NCBI GenBank assembly: GCA_016169945.1
Contig: JADLSH010000155.1
Span: 2,797,501-2,861,500, forward strand
Direction: 5' to 3'
DNA from: Trachythela sp. YZ-2020
Taxonomy: Eukaryota > Cnidaria > Anthozoa > Malacalcyonacea > Clavulariidae
DNA: 64,000 nt
The first letter of the stretch is position 1. Each line of letters starts with the position of its first letter. The notes under the pieces are model-generated. The model was not told where the DNA came from. It saw only the letters and a list, made by a program, of their open reading frames with translations, and did not search any database. Below, piece after piece: positions 1 through 11,237 of the stretch. The position numbers and the translations under genes were made by a program.

Positions 1-720
1 TTCATCTGAAATTGGCGAGTTAGATATTGTATAGGCAATTTGTTAAAATTGCCAGCTAAAATTAAACCACAATTTGGATATTTCGTTTCCAGTAACTCTA
101 GGGATTATTGTAGATATTCCAACATAAGTGTATTACTTGCGCTAGGACGATGGTATAAAACTGCTACTATAAGTCTGGAAAACCCTCTTGGTATATAGAC
201 GACGTAAATTAACAATAGCCCAGAGAACTTCGCATTCGTTTTCATTTTGAATATCAAAAACACTAACTTTGTGATTCTTTTTAACATATATACATACCCC
301 ACCATGTTCTTTCTCTTTTCTATCACGTCCGAATAACATATAATCATTAATTGGAATTATATCATGATCACGTATGTTATTTTTCAACTAGGGTTCCGTT
401 TTAAAAACAATGTCGGGATTATAATTATTTATAACCTGCGATAACTCGCCCATCTTGGGGACCAAAGACATCACGTTAGATAACATGACAGGGGTGACAA
501 AACAATGAGCAGGTTGTTCTACTGTTGTTTCAGTGTTGTTATTTGTGTGACAAGGTCTAAGCACCTTTGCCACCCCGGGGGCGACATTGCCTCCCATTCC
601 GTCTGGGGGAAAACTCTTGGCGTTCCCCCAAATGAGCCTGTACAATTTTCTTTCTCCCGCTCTTTACAGCCCTTTTGCTACGAAAGTTTTTGACGAACAT
701 GCAGGAATCTTATATATTCT
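1..720 (-). mobile_element. CR1-like LINE, endonuclease region, decayed, cut by window edge
   Basis: Read on the minus strand, the conceptual pieces are the N-terminal half of a LINE ORF2 APE-type endonuclease: an N-terminal stretch with NPDIVFKTEP (normally an ITETWL-like motif), then GGVCIYVKKNHKV, then a YHRP segment, then LILAGNFNKLP (the GDFN motif with D changed to N). The reading is broken by a stop just after KTEP, a frameshift near 185-200 and another stop near 105. The rest of ORF2, including the reverse transcriptase, lies off the left edge if it exists. The copy is dead. CR1-like assignment is from the endonuclease wording only. Confidence 0.75.
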
Positions 721-1374
721 ATTTGATTGCTGTATTTTGGTTTGCGTATTCATCATTGAAATATGATTGGTCAGTGTCACCTCCAAGTGTCAGGAGAGTA
801 ATTTCATTGGTTGCGCAAGTTGCAATAAATTTGCCCCTGCCGGAAATATTTTGAACTTTGATGCATTAAAAATTGTCTTACTATTTCGATGGCTGCTGAC
901 AGGCCATTTCTTCTTGTCGGATATTATAGCTGTGTTTAAACCCAAATACCGTGCTGTCTCATTAACTTGGATCTATGCATTGCTATCAATAAATTTTCTC
1001 ATATATAAACATATTATAGTTCGGTGGAGAGGGGAATGGGTACAGTGTGCCTCGACCTGTGCTTAGGAAAATATTGAAAACAATTGTGGCGGCTTAGCAT
1101 GTTTTTTTGAGTTAGACATTTAAGACGTCACTCTCTTCTGACATACATTGCTAATATAATAGCAATATACCTACAGGTATATGTACTTCAAAATAACTCG
1201 GCACCTCAAAACATATACAATGTATTAAATGTCTGTGTAAATGAAAGTCAGCTACAATAACATTAAAATCTAATGTAACTGTTGTTTGTTAATGACACGA
1301 CATGAGTAGGGTAAAAAGATGGGTGCTGAGACGAGCGGAGCAGGCGGAGCGCCTTGCGCCCATGACGTCATCCT
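721..1374. other. No gene seen
   Basis: AT-rich sequence with only short chance open frames. No repeat shared with the rest of the window was noticed. Confidence 0.5.
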
Positions 1375-1545
1375 AAGAATAATGAGGTGACGTAACTCGG
1401 TGACGTAACCCGGTAACGTGCCCAATGAAAGGTGACGTAACCCGGTGACGTTACCCATTGAATAATAATGAGGTTACGTAACCGCATTGGAAGGTGACGT
1501 TACCTATTGGAAGGTGACGTAACCCGGTTACGTACCTGTTGGACC
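1375..1545. repeat. Degenerate minisatellite with GGTGACGTAACC motif
   Basis: Roughly eight imperfect copies of a GGTGACGTAACC-like core occur within 170 bp, separated by short spacers such as CATTGGAA. The core contains TGACGTAA, close to a CRE/ATF half site. A related cluster with TGACGTCA lies at 30320-30620. Whether this is only a minisatellite or a bound regulatory array cannot be told from sequence. Confidence 0.6.
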
Positions 1546-1974
1546 GAGCGTATAAATTGAGATTGCAGATGCGACTCGGCATATTGTTCAAAAGGGCGAA
1601 AAGGGGGTTATACGAATACGAAAATGCATATATTTCGCGCGTTTCATGGTCAAAGTCAAGCAAGGTCGATGTGAGGTCCGCCCGCTCCGCGAGCATAGCA
1701 CCTGGGAAAAGTTCAATAAGAAAATAAAAAAGTTCAGAAGAAAACCTTTTGTACATATACCTGTGCCACGCAAGTGCACTTAAACCTTAATGTAACGAAA
1801 CGTAGCATATCTCTTTGTTTCCTGGATGGGCAATAAATAAATGAATACTGGAAAATTAATAACTTCTGCACAAAATTGTCAAAAGGAAATTGTATACGTA
1901 CACTAAGAAAGAGTAGATGTGGACGGACTGAATTTTCAACTCATTTTATGGGACTAGAGTTACATATATAAATC

Positions 1975-2324
1975 TTAACTAGAAATACATGCATGCAGCA
2001 ACCCCTCGCCACGGCTAAACTACGACAGTTCCCAACATTATACTAAGCCTTTTTGTCGCAAAATCTGCTGTGCAAAATGTAGGAAAAAGGCCGTTGCACC
2101 AGCATTCTTGCTTCTGAAAATGGGATTCGGTAAATCAGTGGTCGTGTTGGGCATCTTAGATTCAGACGAAATTTTCACTGAATTCCTTACCTCCCACGCC
2201 CCGCCCCCACCTCCCCCCCCATTTGCGACGCACTCAAAGGACAGCGCCACATAAATTAACTTCTTGACAAAAATACTAAATGTTTCGTCCATCTCAAATG
2301 CGTTTGAAAGGAAACAATACTCTA
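1975..2324. repeat. Dispersed repeat A, copy 1
   Basis: About 350 bp that recurs, with small indels, at 6127-6481: both begin TTAACTAGAAATACATGC, share a C-rich run in the middle and end with GGAAACAATACTCT. The sequences beyond the ends differ, so these look like two insertions of one family. No coding capacity is evident; the open frame across it is a shadow. Confidence 0.8.
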
Positions 2325-2958
2325 TCGTTTTAGAAAATGGCGCATATTTTTCGCTCCGGGTATGGGAATAAAGCTTCTGTTTTGGAAGCACCTTATGTTC
2401 GTTGTGTCCTCACAGCCTTTGTATCTAGCCCCTGATGGAGTAACGTGTGTTGAGCAGTACCGTAAGATTAGCGTTAGTTTTTAGATAGGTTGGACGCCAG
2501 AAGCCGTGCAATTTACCTATCAACTGTGAATGGAGTTAAAGTTACGCAAATGTTTACCGAATGATGCATTCTAGTTGTGTTTTTAAGGTGAGCTTTTCAC
2601 AGCAAGAGGTTATATTGAAGTTATAGATATTCGAGCACGGCCTCAATAATATAAGATTTATATCAAATTTGCCATGTTTTAATAGAGTATTATAAAATTG
2701 CCATATATAATAAATATAACACCACTTATAGCGACTTCTGACAATGCATCTGTATAAGGTATGTTAATATTTACCACAGAAACTTCAAATCCTGATAAAG
2801 ATAGAAAATCATAACAAGTTTTGGCTTAAAAATTAGTTTGGAAGCCACTTTAAATTTTTATGGGATATATGTAGGACTTTGTAGAAGCTTTACAGTAACT
2901 CCTGAAGTTATTCTGGCTATATATAAAACTGATTTGTTCTTGTATATCTTGTATGTAG
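2325..2958. other. No gene seen; possible intron of the following gene
   Basis: AT-rich non-coding sequence before the candidate splice acceptor at 2957-2958. Nothing recognised. Confidence 0.4.
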
Positions 2959-3390
2959 TTCTTCAACTTGGATGACCCTGGCAAGGAGAATATTCAATAC
3001 ATGTAATATTTTGTGGGAATTTGATATTCTACCATCACCATCAACTCAAGAGTTGGATGCTGTACTGAGTGTACTCCCACCACTGAATTTAAAAAGTCAA
3101 GCACCATGTAATTGCTACCATCAACATATGAATCCTGTCTGCTTGGTAGATCTACCACCTCATTGAGAGTCAACAGATGAGATGATGAAGAGATACATGT
3201 GATATTGATGAGACAGAGGTTTTATACCCAGATTTGAGGTGTATGCCTGTATGCTACCAGACAAATTAAACTAACAGACACAACCATAAATGGTAAAATA
3301 TATAACTCTGTCCAGCCACATACAGTTCTGGTACACTATGGTTACTGGTTCTGAGCAGAATAAAGACACAAGTCAATTGATTTTGAAAAT
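2959..3390 (+). CDS. Candidate terminal exon of an unidentified plus-strand gene
   Basis: A pyrimidine-poor but usable acceptor (TTGTATGTAG) at 2957-2958 opens a frame of about 69 residues ending TGA at 3164-3166, followed by about 200 bp of UTR-like sequence and an AATAAA at 3359-3364. The coding part has a non-repetitive composition, including SSTWMTLARRIF, LDAVLSVLPPLN and a Cys-rich CNCYHQHMNPVC stretch. I do not recognise the family. It would converge tail to tail with the minus-strand exons at 3840-5018. Upstream exons were not located. It could also be a chance open frame with a fortuitous polyA signal. Confidence 0.35.
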
Positions 3391-3839
3391 AGTTTATTTT
3401 TAGAAATATCACTTAAAATTTTAAACAGCATATTTTATGAAATGTTGCACTATTTCCATTTAACCAAAATACATGGAAAGTATAAGGTTAGAAGAACAGG
3501 AAACAGTGCTTTTAATGTGCCTAACCCTATCTAAACCTACTGTATAAAATATTATCTAAAGTCATAAAATTATTTATACCTCTAGAATTTATAATATTTA
3601 CATGTTAACTTCCTAACTTATTTAGTTTGTAAAATTATGATTTTATATATTACCACAGCATGTACAAAAACTATTTTTTTCCCATCTAATGTCAATAATA
3701 TATACAATGGTGTAATGTGAAATAATGTAAAACTGATGAAGTATCAATAAAGTTTAAAACATGCATTATAATTGCTTTACTGGGCAGTCTGCGTTATGAG
3801 ATCATTGAGATGCATCTATGCTTAGCCTTGTAATTGCTT

Positions 3840-4000
3840 TCAATTATGTCTTGTATTGTGATTAGCATGGTGCATTTTTGAAGCAAGCTGCAAAACAGAA
3901 TTTACTGCACATTGTAACATAACAAAATGAGATTCAGCATCCTCCAAGGAAACAAATCTTTTTCTGTAGGAATTGTATACCCTTGACCTTAGTCGACTAC
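3840..4000 (-). CDS. Candidate last exon of an unidentified minus-strand gene
   Basis: On the minus strand a good acceptor (ATCTTTCAG) precedes an open frame starting after two bases (phase 1 from upstream): SRLRSRVYNSYRKRFVSLED, then AESHFVMLQCAVNSVLQLA, ending SKMHHANHNTRHN and TGA at 3842-3840. The stretch after VSLED looks like an amphipathic helix. It is probably in the same gene as the exon at 4863-5018, but that exon ends in phase 0, so at least one internal exon is missing; a segment near 4311-4356 flanked by AG and GT (YMSIIKKLLEISGQ) is a candidate but its phase does not fit cleanly. Confidence 0.4.
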
Positions 4001-4862
4001 CTGAAAGATAAAATGAAACAAGTTAATTGTACTGTTCTGAAATATATATCAGGTATTGATGGAACATTGGCCATTTTATTATAGAGAAATATGAAGTGAT
4101 TATGACTATGGGGTCTTTCATGGCATAATTTTGACAAGAACACAACCTAATGCTAGGGCTGGGGAATAAAGTTCATAAGATGTCAATGACATATGGCAAT
4201 GACATATCCATGCCGCATCATTATTCCTGACATTCAACAAAAGTACACTCTGGGAGAGGGCTCTTACCCTTTCAAACTGAAAGCATAGCGATCACACCCC
4301 CTCACCTGCCCACTAATTTCTAACAGCTTCTTGATGATACTCATATACCTGACTTTATGTGTAAAAGTTCTATATTAATTATTCTACTTCCACAAAAGCC
4401 TTGATTTAAGCCCACAACTGGTGGTGTCTATTAGAATTCCTTCGTGCCTTACCAGGGAAAACCTATTTTTTATTTTGGCTAAGATATAGTAAACAAAAAG
4501 TACTTAGTAGTAAGGAGAATGTTAGAACCAGTGCTGCATTGAATATGTTTAGCACCATCACTCCAAAAACTGTTCTTTTCCCTATATCCTGCCCACTCAG
4601 GAACAGAAGTTGTACATGGCAATTGAAATAAACTCAATAAATGCCCTATCCTCATTAAATGTCCATTTATGATGTTTCACACGGGATTTTGTCATTGTAT
4701 GACTAGGTTTGTAAATCTTTCTAATGAGGAACTATACAAAAAACAATGATCATACTTCAGTACACAATAAGCCTTACATATATTTGGTCAAATAACAGAT
4801 GGGTTATTTATCAATAAATATAAACATCACAGATTCACAGTAAAACATACATAAAGCATTAC

Positions 4863-5018
4863 CTTGGGTGATGTTCCAGGACTTTGGAACAAAGCTCGAC
4901 TGGATGCTGCATTACGAGAAAGCCTTCTGGTCTTCCTATCTGGCTTGCCTGGCGTGTTACCACTCGAAACATATACACGCTTAGCAGTATTCTCATCAGC
5001 AACATCACGAGATTCCAT
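4863..5018 (-). CDS. Candidate first coding exon, basic SP-rich protein of unknown family
   Basis: A 52-codon minus-strand exon from ATG (5018-5016) to a consensus donor (CCCAAG followed by GTAATG). It begins MESRDVADENTAKRVYV and continues with a basic Ser/Pro region, NTPGKPDRKTRRLSRN, then SSRALFQSPGTSPK, containing SP and TP dipeptides typical of cell-cycle kinase substrates. Two E2F-like sites lie 225-245 bp upstream. I infer a nuclear, cell-cycle-linked protein but cannot name it. ORF length alone is weak evidence; the donor site and residue composition are the support. Confidence 0.45.
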
Positions 5019-5242
5019 TTCATAGCAAATACACATGTATCCTATTATTAATACAAACATAGCTTTACAGTAACCGCTGTAAATATCAGTCTTAAACGAG
5101 CTATTGTCTCTTACTTATTCATCAATATAATGGAAAATAGATAAGAAAAATTGATAAAGGGTATGATTTCATGTTCCTATATATCAAAACTGAAAAATAA
5201 TATGATTGCAGGCCATTGCATGATGAATTAAATATCATTGTG

Positions 5243-5263
5243 TTTTCGCGCCATTTCGCGCGG
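5243..5263 (-). promoter_or_regulatory. Two adjacent E2F-like sites
   Basis: TTTTCGCGCC and TTTCGCGCGG lie back to back in otherwise AT-rich DNA; both fit the E2F consensus TTTSSCGC. They are upstream of the minus-strand exon at 4863-5018, suggesting S-phase control of that gene. Binding is not shown, and repeat B begins 500 bp further upstream. Confidence 0.4.
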
Positions 5264-5756
5264 AAACCGGGATGTCGCGTATTTACGCATAGTTTGAATC
5301 TGGTTTGAATAAATCAAGCACCAAATACCCCATTTTGAAAAGCCATTAACTTCTCAGTTTGTGGGGTCGTTTTTGATTTCTTGGTATCATTTGAAAGAAT
5401 AACTTCTCTTCTATGTACTGGTACGATTTTTTTCGACTTTTTCTATTTAAAACTATAAACGACCCCATCATATTTTAAAGCTAATTTCCGGCCGTGTGCA
5501 GTGACCCGAAAAATAGGTCAAAACATATGCAAAATATTCGCCCTAAAAGTATCAAATAACCCAAATAAAATATTTATATAGTAAATTTCAATACCCAAGA
5601 ACATATTGTTAATAAATACCTTTAAAACTTCCGTGATTTTCAGCGAGAAAAAATTCGATGAAAACTCTCAATTATTTCGTCGACCGCACGCGAAATTCAC
5701 AAATGAAAAAAAAAAACACCGCAATGCATCACGGTATACTGACGATTTCTCCTCTG

Positions 5757-6130
5757 GTACAGTATAAAACAGGGAACAAAACGGCCAAAAATACTTTAAA
5801 AATAGTTGTTTTAGCTATAGAATTCCCGAATTTATGTTCTAGGTATGTTATTATTCATTATGAGCTTTAAAATAATGTAAAATTCAACCTTGGCGTTCAT
5901 ATATAACGTTTCGAAAAGTTCATGAAACTAACTGCATTTTACCGATAAATTCCTTCTTGAAATGAAATCAGTTTAAAATATAATCGTAAAAATGATTCCG
6001 TTCTCCTTTTAATATAGACCTTTTTGATAATATAAAATATATGATACTTTAACCGTAAATAAATTAAAAACTATGTATATAAAGCAGGAGTTTTTAGAAC
6101 AAAAATACATCAACACTTTTATTGTTTTAA
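5757..6130. repeat. Dispersed repeat B, copy 1
   Basis: About 370 bp with a second copy in the same orientation at 14381-14749. Shared landmarks are GTACAGTA at the start, AATAGTTGTTTTAGCTATA inside and AAGCAGGAGTTTTTA near the end. In this copy repeat A follows directly; in the other copy repeat C follows, so B is an independent unit or a shared terminal segment. Confidence 0.75.
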
Positions 6131-6481
6131 CTAGAAATACATGCATGCAGCAACCCTCGCCACGGCTAAACTACGACAGTTCCCAACATTATACTAAGCC
6201 TTTTTGTCGCAAAATCTTGGCTGTGCAAAATTCAGGATAAAGGGCGTTGCACCAGCATTCTTGCTTCTGAAACAGGGATTCGGTAAATCAATGGTCGTGT
6301 TGGGCATCTTAGATTCAGACGAAAATTTCGCTGAAAAACGGAATTGAATTCCTTACCTCCCACGTCCCCCCCCCCCCCCTTTGCGATGCACTCAAAGACA
6401 GCACCACATAAATTAACTTCTTGACATAAATACTAAGTGTTTCGTCCATCTCAAATGAGTTTGAAAGGAAACAATACTCTA
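6127..6481. repeat. Dispersed repeat A, copy 2
   Basis: Second copy of the repeat at 1975-2324, abutting repeat B on the left and a LINE remnant on the right. The C-run is a little longer here. Confidence 0.8.
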
Positions 6482-6483
6482 AC

Positions 6484-7860
6484 AATTCGAAAGGAAAACT
6501 GTAAGGAAACAGGGAAATATAAGGGTTTTTCACAGGGTTTCTTGAAAGATACGCAACGGAAATATTTTTCAAGTAGTGGAAGCACTATAGTTAAAACAAA
6601 ACCTGTGACAAACGTCAGTAAGCACCTTAGACCAATATCACTCACACCTGCACTTTCAAAAGTCGCAGAGGAGTTTATTGTAGTTACATATATCAGTCCT
6701 GCCATCCTTTCAATTATCGACCCCGACCAGTTTGGAGCTATCCCAAAGTCCTCTACCCAATATGCTCTAATTTCAATGATACATAAGTGGGCTGAAGCCA
6801 CAGATGCCACTGGTGCTGCTGTAAGGAGCATGCTATTAGATTATAGGAAGGCCCTTGACCTTATTGATCATGCCATTTTAGCAAAAAAAATCTGTGACCT
6901 ACCCATCCCCCCAGAAATTGCTCGCTGGGTTGTTGATTTTCTGAAAGATGGGAAACAGCGGGTTAAACTGGCCAATGATTGTGTTTCCGAATGTGGTAAT
7001 ATACTGTCAGGTGTCCCCCAAGGTACTAAACTTGGACCGTGGCTTTTTCTGTTGATGATAAACGATCTCACGTTTCCCAGTACAAATACATGGAAATATG
7101 TGGACGACACTAATGTTGCAGAAATTGTAAATAAAGGGGATTGTAGTACGATCCAGAGTGATGCCGAATTTGTCCAGAATTGGTCATGCGAAAACAAGCT
7201 GCAATTAAATATTGAAAAGTGCAAGGTAATGATCATTGATTTTAAGAAACAGAGTTTGACGTTGTCAACCATGCTAAGATCTTAGGATTAACTGTGTCCA
7301 AAAATCTTCTTTGGATCGAACATATTAACGAAGTTATAAAAAAGTCTAATAAACGCTTATATTTTATTGTCCTACTCAAACGAGCTCGAGTGCCTGATCA
7401 AGATATTATACTATTTTACTATACCTGTATTAGATCAGTTCTTGAGTATTGTGCTCCGGTCTTTCATCACTCGCTTCCAAAGTATTTATCTGATGATTTG
7501 GAAAGGATTCAAAAACGTGTGCTTTCAATCTTATCTCCTGGGAATTCATACCAAGACAATCTGGAAAAATTCCAACTTCCAACGTTACAAAGTCGAAGAA
7601 AAGACTTGTGTGACAACTTATTTAGTAAGATAATATGTGATGAGTCACACAAGTTGTATAAATTACTTCCGCCAGAACATCAATCAAATTATGACCTTAG
7701 GCATAAAAGAACATTTAACGTTAAATGTAAAACTCTTCGTTACCAGAAAACTTTTATTCCTACGATGTGTAATCTTTTTAATAATTCTTAGATACACTTT
7801 GGTTTTTATAGCATACATGTTTTAACTATTATATTGTTATTAAATTATATTCATATTGTA
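6484..7860 (+). mobile_element. 5'-truncated LINE with reverse transcriptase, decayed
   Basis: Two open pieces give the C-terminal half of a LINE ORF2. The first (to 7285) has LRPISLTPALSKVAEEF, a palm motif MLLDYRKALDLIDH (usual FxDFRKAFD), SGVPQGTKLGPWLF and the catalytic box KYVDD. After a stop/frameshift at about 7283-7294 the second piece (7294-7791) continues with CIRSVLEYCAPVFHHSLPK and SRRKDLC, the usual tail. No endonuclease remains, so the copy is 5' truncated, and its 3' end is immediately followed by the inverted repeat at 7863. CR1/L2-like by motif wording. Confidence 0.8.
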
Positions 7861-7862
7861 AA

Positions 7863-7899
7863 TTAGTATAATTTGAGTAGTAAATAATGCATTTCAAGT
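7863..7899 (+). repeat. Left 37-bp inverted repeat of the recombinase unit
   Basis: Exact reverse complement of 14117-14153. It contains GAGTAGTAAATAATGC; a second AGTAGTAAATAATGC copy lies at 7951-7965, just before the recombinase start, so the left end carries repeated subterminal motifs such as a recombinase could bind. Confidence 0.85.
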
Positions 7900-7976
7900 G
7901 TTTTGATTGGTTGCCTGACTAGTAAATCTGAGACATTATTTACTAGCTGAAGTAGTAAATAATGCTTTTTTTCAAA

Positions 7977-9423
7977 ATGGCTTCCCAAAGTCGTTTTGTT
8001 GTAACTTCTCTTGACGAAATTGAACAAATAAAGGAAAATGCAATTCCAAAAAATATGAAATTGGCAACAAAATTTGAGGTTAAGCTATTTAATGGTAAGA
8101 AGCGTTTTGCAAATAATTTATTAACAACTTTTTTGACAATTTAAAACTTACGAGTGACAAGCAAAGAGCGATAAAATTGATAAAATGACATTTTTACTGT
8201 TTTTTACATCAGAATGGTTCTCACAGCAAAACGAGTTCACAACTAAGTTTGAGAACATGGAAATTGATGAAATGAATCAATGTTTATCAAAGTTCTACAT
8301 TTCTGCTAGAAAAACAGATGGTTCATACTATAAAAAATCAAGCTTAATGTCAATGCGAGCAGCGTTGGATCGCTATCTTCGCTCACCACCGTACAACAAA
8401 AACTTTTCAATTTGCGACCCAGTCATCTTTCAAGAAGCAAATAAAGCATTGCATTCCTACCTCAAACACCTTATCGGCACAGGAAAGATCGCAGGAACTG
8501 TCCACAAAAACCCTTTGACTCCTGAAGCCGTACAACTGTTCTTCGCGAAAGGCGAACTAGTATGTTCAGAAACCAATGATCCTCGCGGTTTGATGCAAAC
8601 AGTTTGGTTCTACATTTCGCTGTATTTTGGCAAACGAGGTCGCGAAAACCAGAGAGCAGTGAATAAATCGATGCTACGTCTTCGTGTTACAGGCGATGGA
8701 GAAGAGTATTTCGAATTAAATAAAGATCAACCAGGGACGATGCTTTTGAGCAAGAACCACACTGGCGGTCTCGACGGCACTGAAGACCACTCCGACGGCA
8801 ACATATTTGCAATAAGTAATTCGCCAAGATGTCCAGTAGATGCCATAAAAGCGTACCTAAATCCCGACATTGAAGCTCTATTCCAGAGATCAAAAGTTCC
8901 TTCCAGCAAGTTCAACCCAAACGAAGCCATAATTTGGTACGAAAAAAAGTTGCTTGGCCACAATCTGCTTGACAACATGTTGCGAAACATGTCGGAAAGA
9001 GCTGGGATCTCGCCGTACTACACCAATCATTCGCTGCGAGCCACAACTGTCACTGTTTTGTCCTCCAACAACGTTGAGACACAAAATATCAAAGCTGTAA
9101 CTGGTCACAGAAGCGATACCAGCATCGAAAGCTATTGTGAAAGACCAACTCTGAACATGTCGTCAACGCTAAGTTCGTTTGTCCATGGCGAAGAAACGAC
9201 AGCAGCGCCTTCATCTTCGCCCATAATATCAACATCAGTTGCTCCTCTTCAATCTGTAGTAGAAAGTAGTCCCACAGTTGAGGACAGCACTGTATCTTTC
9301 GGCAGAAATGAGGCGAATATCTCGGCGAATATCCTTCAAGCACATGGCGATGCAGGGGCATCAATTCTTCCATCTGGAACTTTCCAAGGATGTTCATTTA
9401 CATTTAACAGAAACAACAATTAA
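7977..9423 (+). CDS. DUF3504 (Crypton-type) tyrosine recombinase, two exons
   Basis: Exon 1 is 7977-8094, the intron 8095-8212 (GTAAGA ... TTTTTTACATCAG), exon 2 8213-9423; splicing joins KLFN to EWFSQQNEF in frame and gives 442 residues. The N-terminal helical domain (about residues 1-115) resembles the SAM-like DNA-binding part of DUF3504 proteins ([17 protein letters not shown]). The catalytic half shows GKRGREN (Arg181/183), NHSLRATTV (His312, Arg315), TGHRS (His338) and SIESY (Tyr347), the R-HxxR-H-Y set of tyrosine recombinases. A Ser/Thr-rich tail follows. This family cuts and rejoins DNA through the Tyr; host relatives include KIAA1958 and ZMYM2-4. No stop or frameshift is seen, so it could be active. 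Confidence 0.85.
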
Positions 9424-9453
9424 ACGTTTAAAATTGTTCAATTTAAATCATAC

Positions 9454-11148
9454 ATGATCCTTGTAAATTGTTGTAAACAAGGTTGTAAATTTAAAGCATT
9501 TTCAGCGCTATTTCTGACTTGGATACTTTTGACCATCATGGCGGCGGGTCCTGTTTGTATGAGCTCCGACTCCGATGAAAATATAATGACCACCGTTTGG
9601 GATGTGAAAGAAATTTACAGATATAAAACTTCCGAAATGATATATTACGATGGCGAACGAATTAGATGGTCTGCTGATCATGAATCGCTGAAGAAATGTA
9701 TCGAATATGCTTTTGCCCAGCGAGGTAAATGGTCGTCGCCAGGGGGCAATTCAAAAAAGTTTGATAGCTTTAACTTTGACTTATCATGCACATGGTATCC
9801 TGGAAAATTGGGTTCTTTACTATTCCGTGGAAAGGCTGGCAATTTGGTAAAGGAATGCTTGATTAAGGCGTGTATGTCGAGCACACTTGACGAATTTCAA
9901 GACCACTTAAAGGTATGCACAACTTCGATAACTAATGTCTGTGACGGGGTCAGTTCCCATAATTCTGACTCAATAACTGAAGTAAATAGTGTTTGCCAGC
10001 CTTCCGATGTTAGCCAGACCAACGGACAGAAGCAGTGCATCGAAATCGATCAAAGTAATAATAGTCCTATAACACGGGATTGTGCTTCTCAAACACAAAA
10101 CCAGAATTGTGATCATTTGTCTGCAGAATTGAGAGATGCTCTCAAGAAAATTGATCGTCTGTTTGATTTAACAAACAATGTTTACAATTCTATAAGTAGA
10201 TTGATAAAGGAAGCCCCGGTTTCCTGTGGAAATTGTATGTTAGGAAAGAATGCGTCTGGTTCAAATGCCCAGTCGATTTCTGCTAGGGATATCGGCGAAA
10301 AAATGAGGAAGTGTAACGAATTATCTATTGAACTTGAAGGTGTGAAGTTAGATGCTGTAATAATGGAGTCGAGACTCTCCAATAATGTATACCAGAACAG
10401 TAAAGCGATTGAGCAAATTCATAGTCAAATGATTAACATGCAAAATATACAAAATATAACAGATGAGCGGTCAACCATCGCGAACAGAGAACAATCAAAT
10501 ACTCATACAATTAGTAAACAAAACGAAATCAATGAAAACCCCTGTAATAAATCAGTTGTTCTACATGATGAACAGTTTTGTCTATCGCATGGGCATCGAA
10601 GTGATAAACTACAGAGTAAAGTCAGTAACAATTCTAATAGTGTTCGTGATTATCAATGTGAGAATTCTAAATCAAACTGCAATACCGTAGAAGGTAAACC
10701 ACAAGGTCAACCAATTAGACGATGTACAACCAAAACGACGCTACCTATGTGTTTTGGAAACTTGCCACTAATTGAGTTATTACCATCATCAAATATGCAG
10801 AAAAATAAACAAAGTAAGCTTCCCAATAAGAAGAAGGTTTACTCGAAGCGATACAGGCATGGCTATTATGCAAAACCCAAGCATCAAGGGAATCATCAGA
10901 CATCACTCCATTCCGCTCACCTGACAAATTTTCGACGGCGCCGTTTAAATCATCGGCCTCATCCAAATCACCCCCCTTACCCAAACCCTCGATACGATCA
11001 AAATTACCGGTCCTATCATAATCATCGACCTCATCAGAATTTCCAGTCGTATCAAAATTTCCAGCCCAACCATCAACCACAACAAAATCAGAAAGACTGG
11101 TTGAATTACCTAGAATTTGTTCATGGGATGACAAGAAAAAGAACTTAG
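9454..11148 (+). CDS. LINE ORF1, putative RNA-binding/coiled-coil protein
   Basis: 564 codons from the first ATG; starts at 9538 (MAAGPVC) or 9559 (MSSDSDEN) are also plausible, the upstream part being hydrophobic and less typical. The N-terminal third holds [14 protein letters not shown] and [17 protein letters not shown], a globular domain I recognise only as LINE-ORF1-like. A central region has helices with regular hydrophobics ([18 protein letters not shown]). The C-terminus is strongly basic with His/Pro/Asn/Tyr repeats ([19 protein letters not shown]), suited to nucleic-acid binding. ORF2 begins 90 bp after its stop in another frame. Confidence 0.65.
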   Translation: MILVNCCKQGCKFKAFSALFLTWILLTIMAAGPVCMSSDSDENIMTTVWDVKEIYRYKTSEMIYYDGERIRWSADHESLKKCIEYAFAQRGKWSSPGGNSKKFDSFNFDLSCTWYPGKLGSLLFRGKAGNLVKECLIKACMSSTLDEFQDHLKVCTTSITNVCDGVSSHNSDSITEVNSVCQPSDVSQTNGQKQCIEIDQSNNSPITRDCASQTQNQNCDHLSAELRDALKKIDRLFDLTNNVYNSISRLIKEAPVSCGNCMLGKNASGSNAQSISARDIGEKMRKCNELSIELEGVKLDAVIMESRLSNNVYQNSKAIEQIHSQMINMQNIQNITDERSTIANREQSNTHTISKQNEINENPCNKSVVLHDEQFCLSHGHRSDKLQSKVSNNSNSVRDYQCENSKSNCNTVEGKPQGQPIRRCTTKTTLPMCFGNLPLIELLPSSNMQKNKQSKLPNKKKVYSKRYRHGYYAKPKHQGNHQTSLHSAHLTNFRRRRLNHRPHPNHPPYPNPRYDQNYRSYHNHRPHQNFQSYQNFQPNHQPQQNQKDWLNYLEFVHGMTRKRT

Positions 11149-11237
11149 CTATTCCTGTTAGAATTACACAGAGACAAAATTACCACCACTGTAATTCTAA
11201 TAATACCCCAAACATTAACTCAAAGAGACGAAGTAAC

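Noticed and set aside
767..1066. 99-codon plus-strand open frame
   Set aside because: No recognisable motif, splice context or composition of a real exon.
2038..2391. Minus-strand open frame of 117 codons
   Set aside because: Lies across dispersed repeat A, contains a poly-Gly from the C-run, and is not open in the second copy at 6127-6481.
9089..9397. Minus-strand frames opposite the recombinase and LINE ORFs
   Set aside because: They are antisense shadows of well-supported plus-strand genes.
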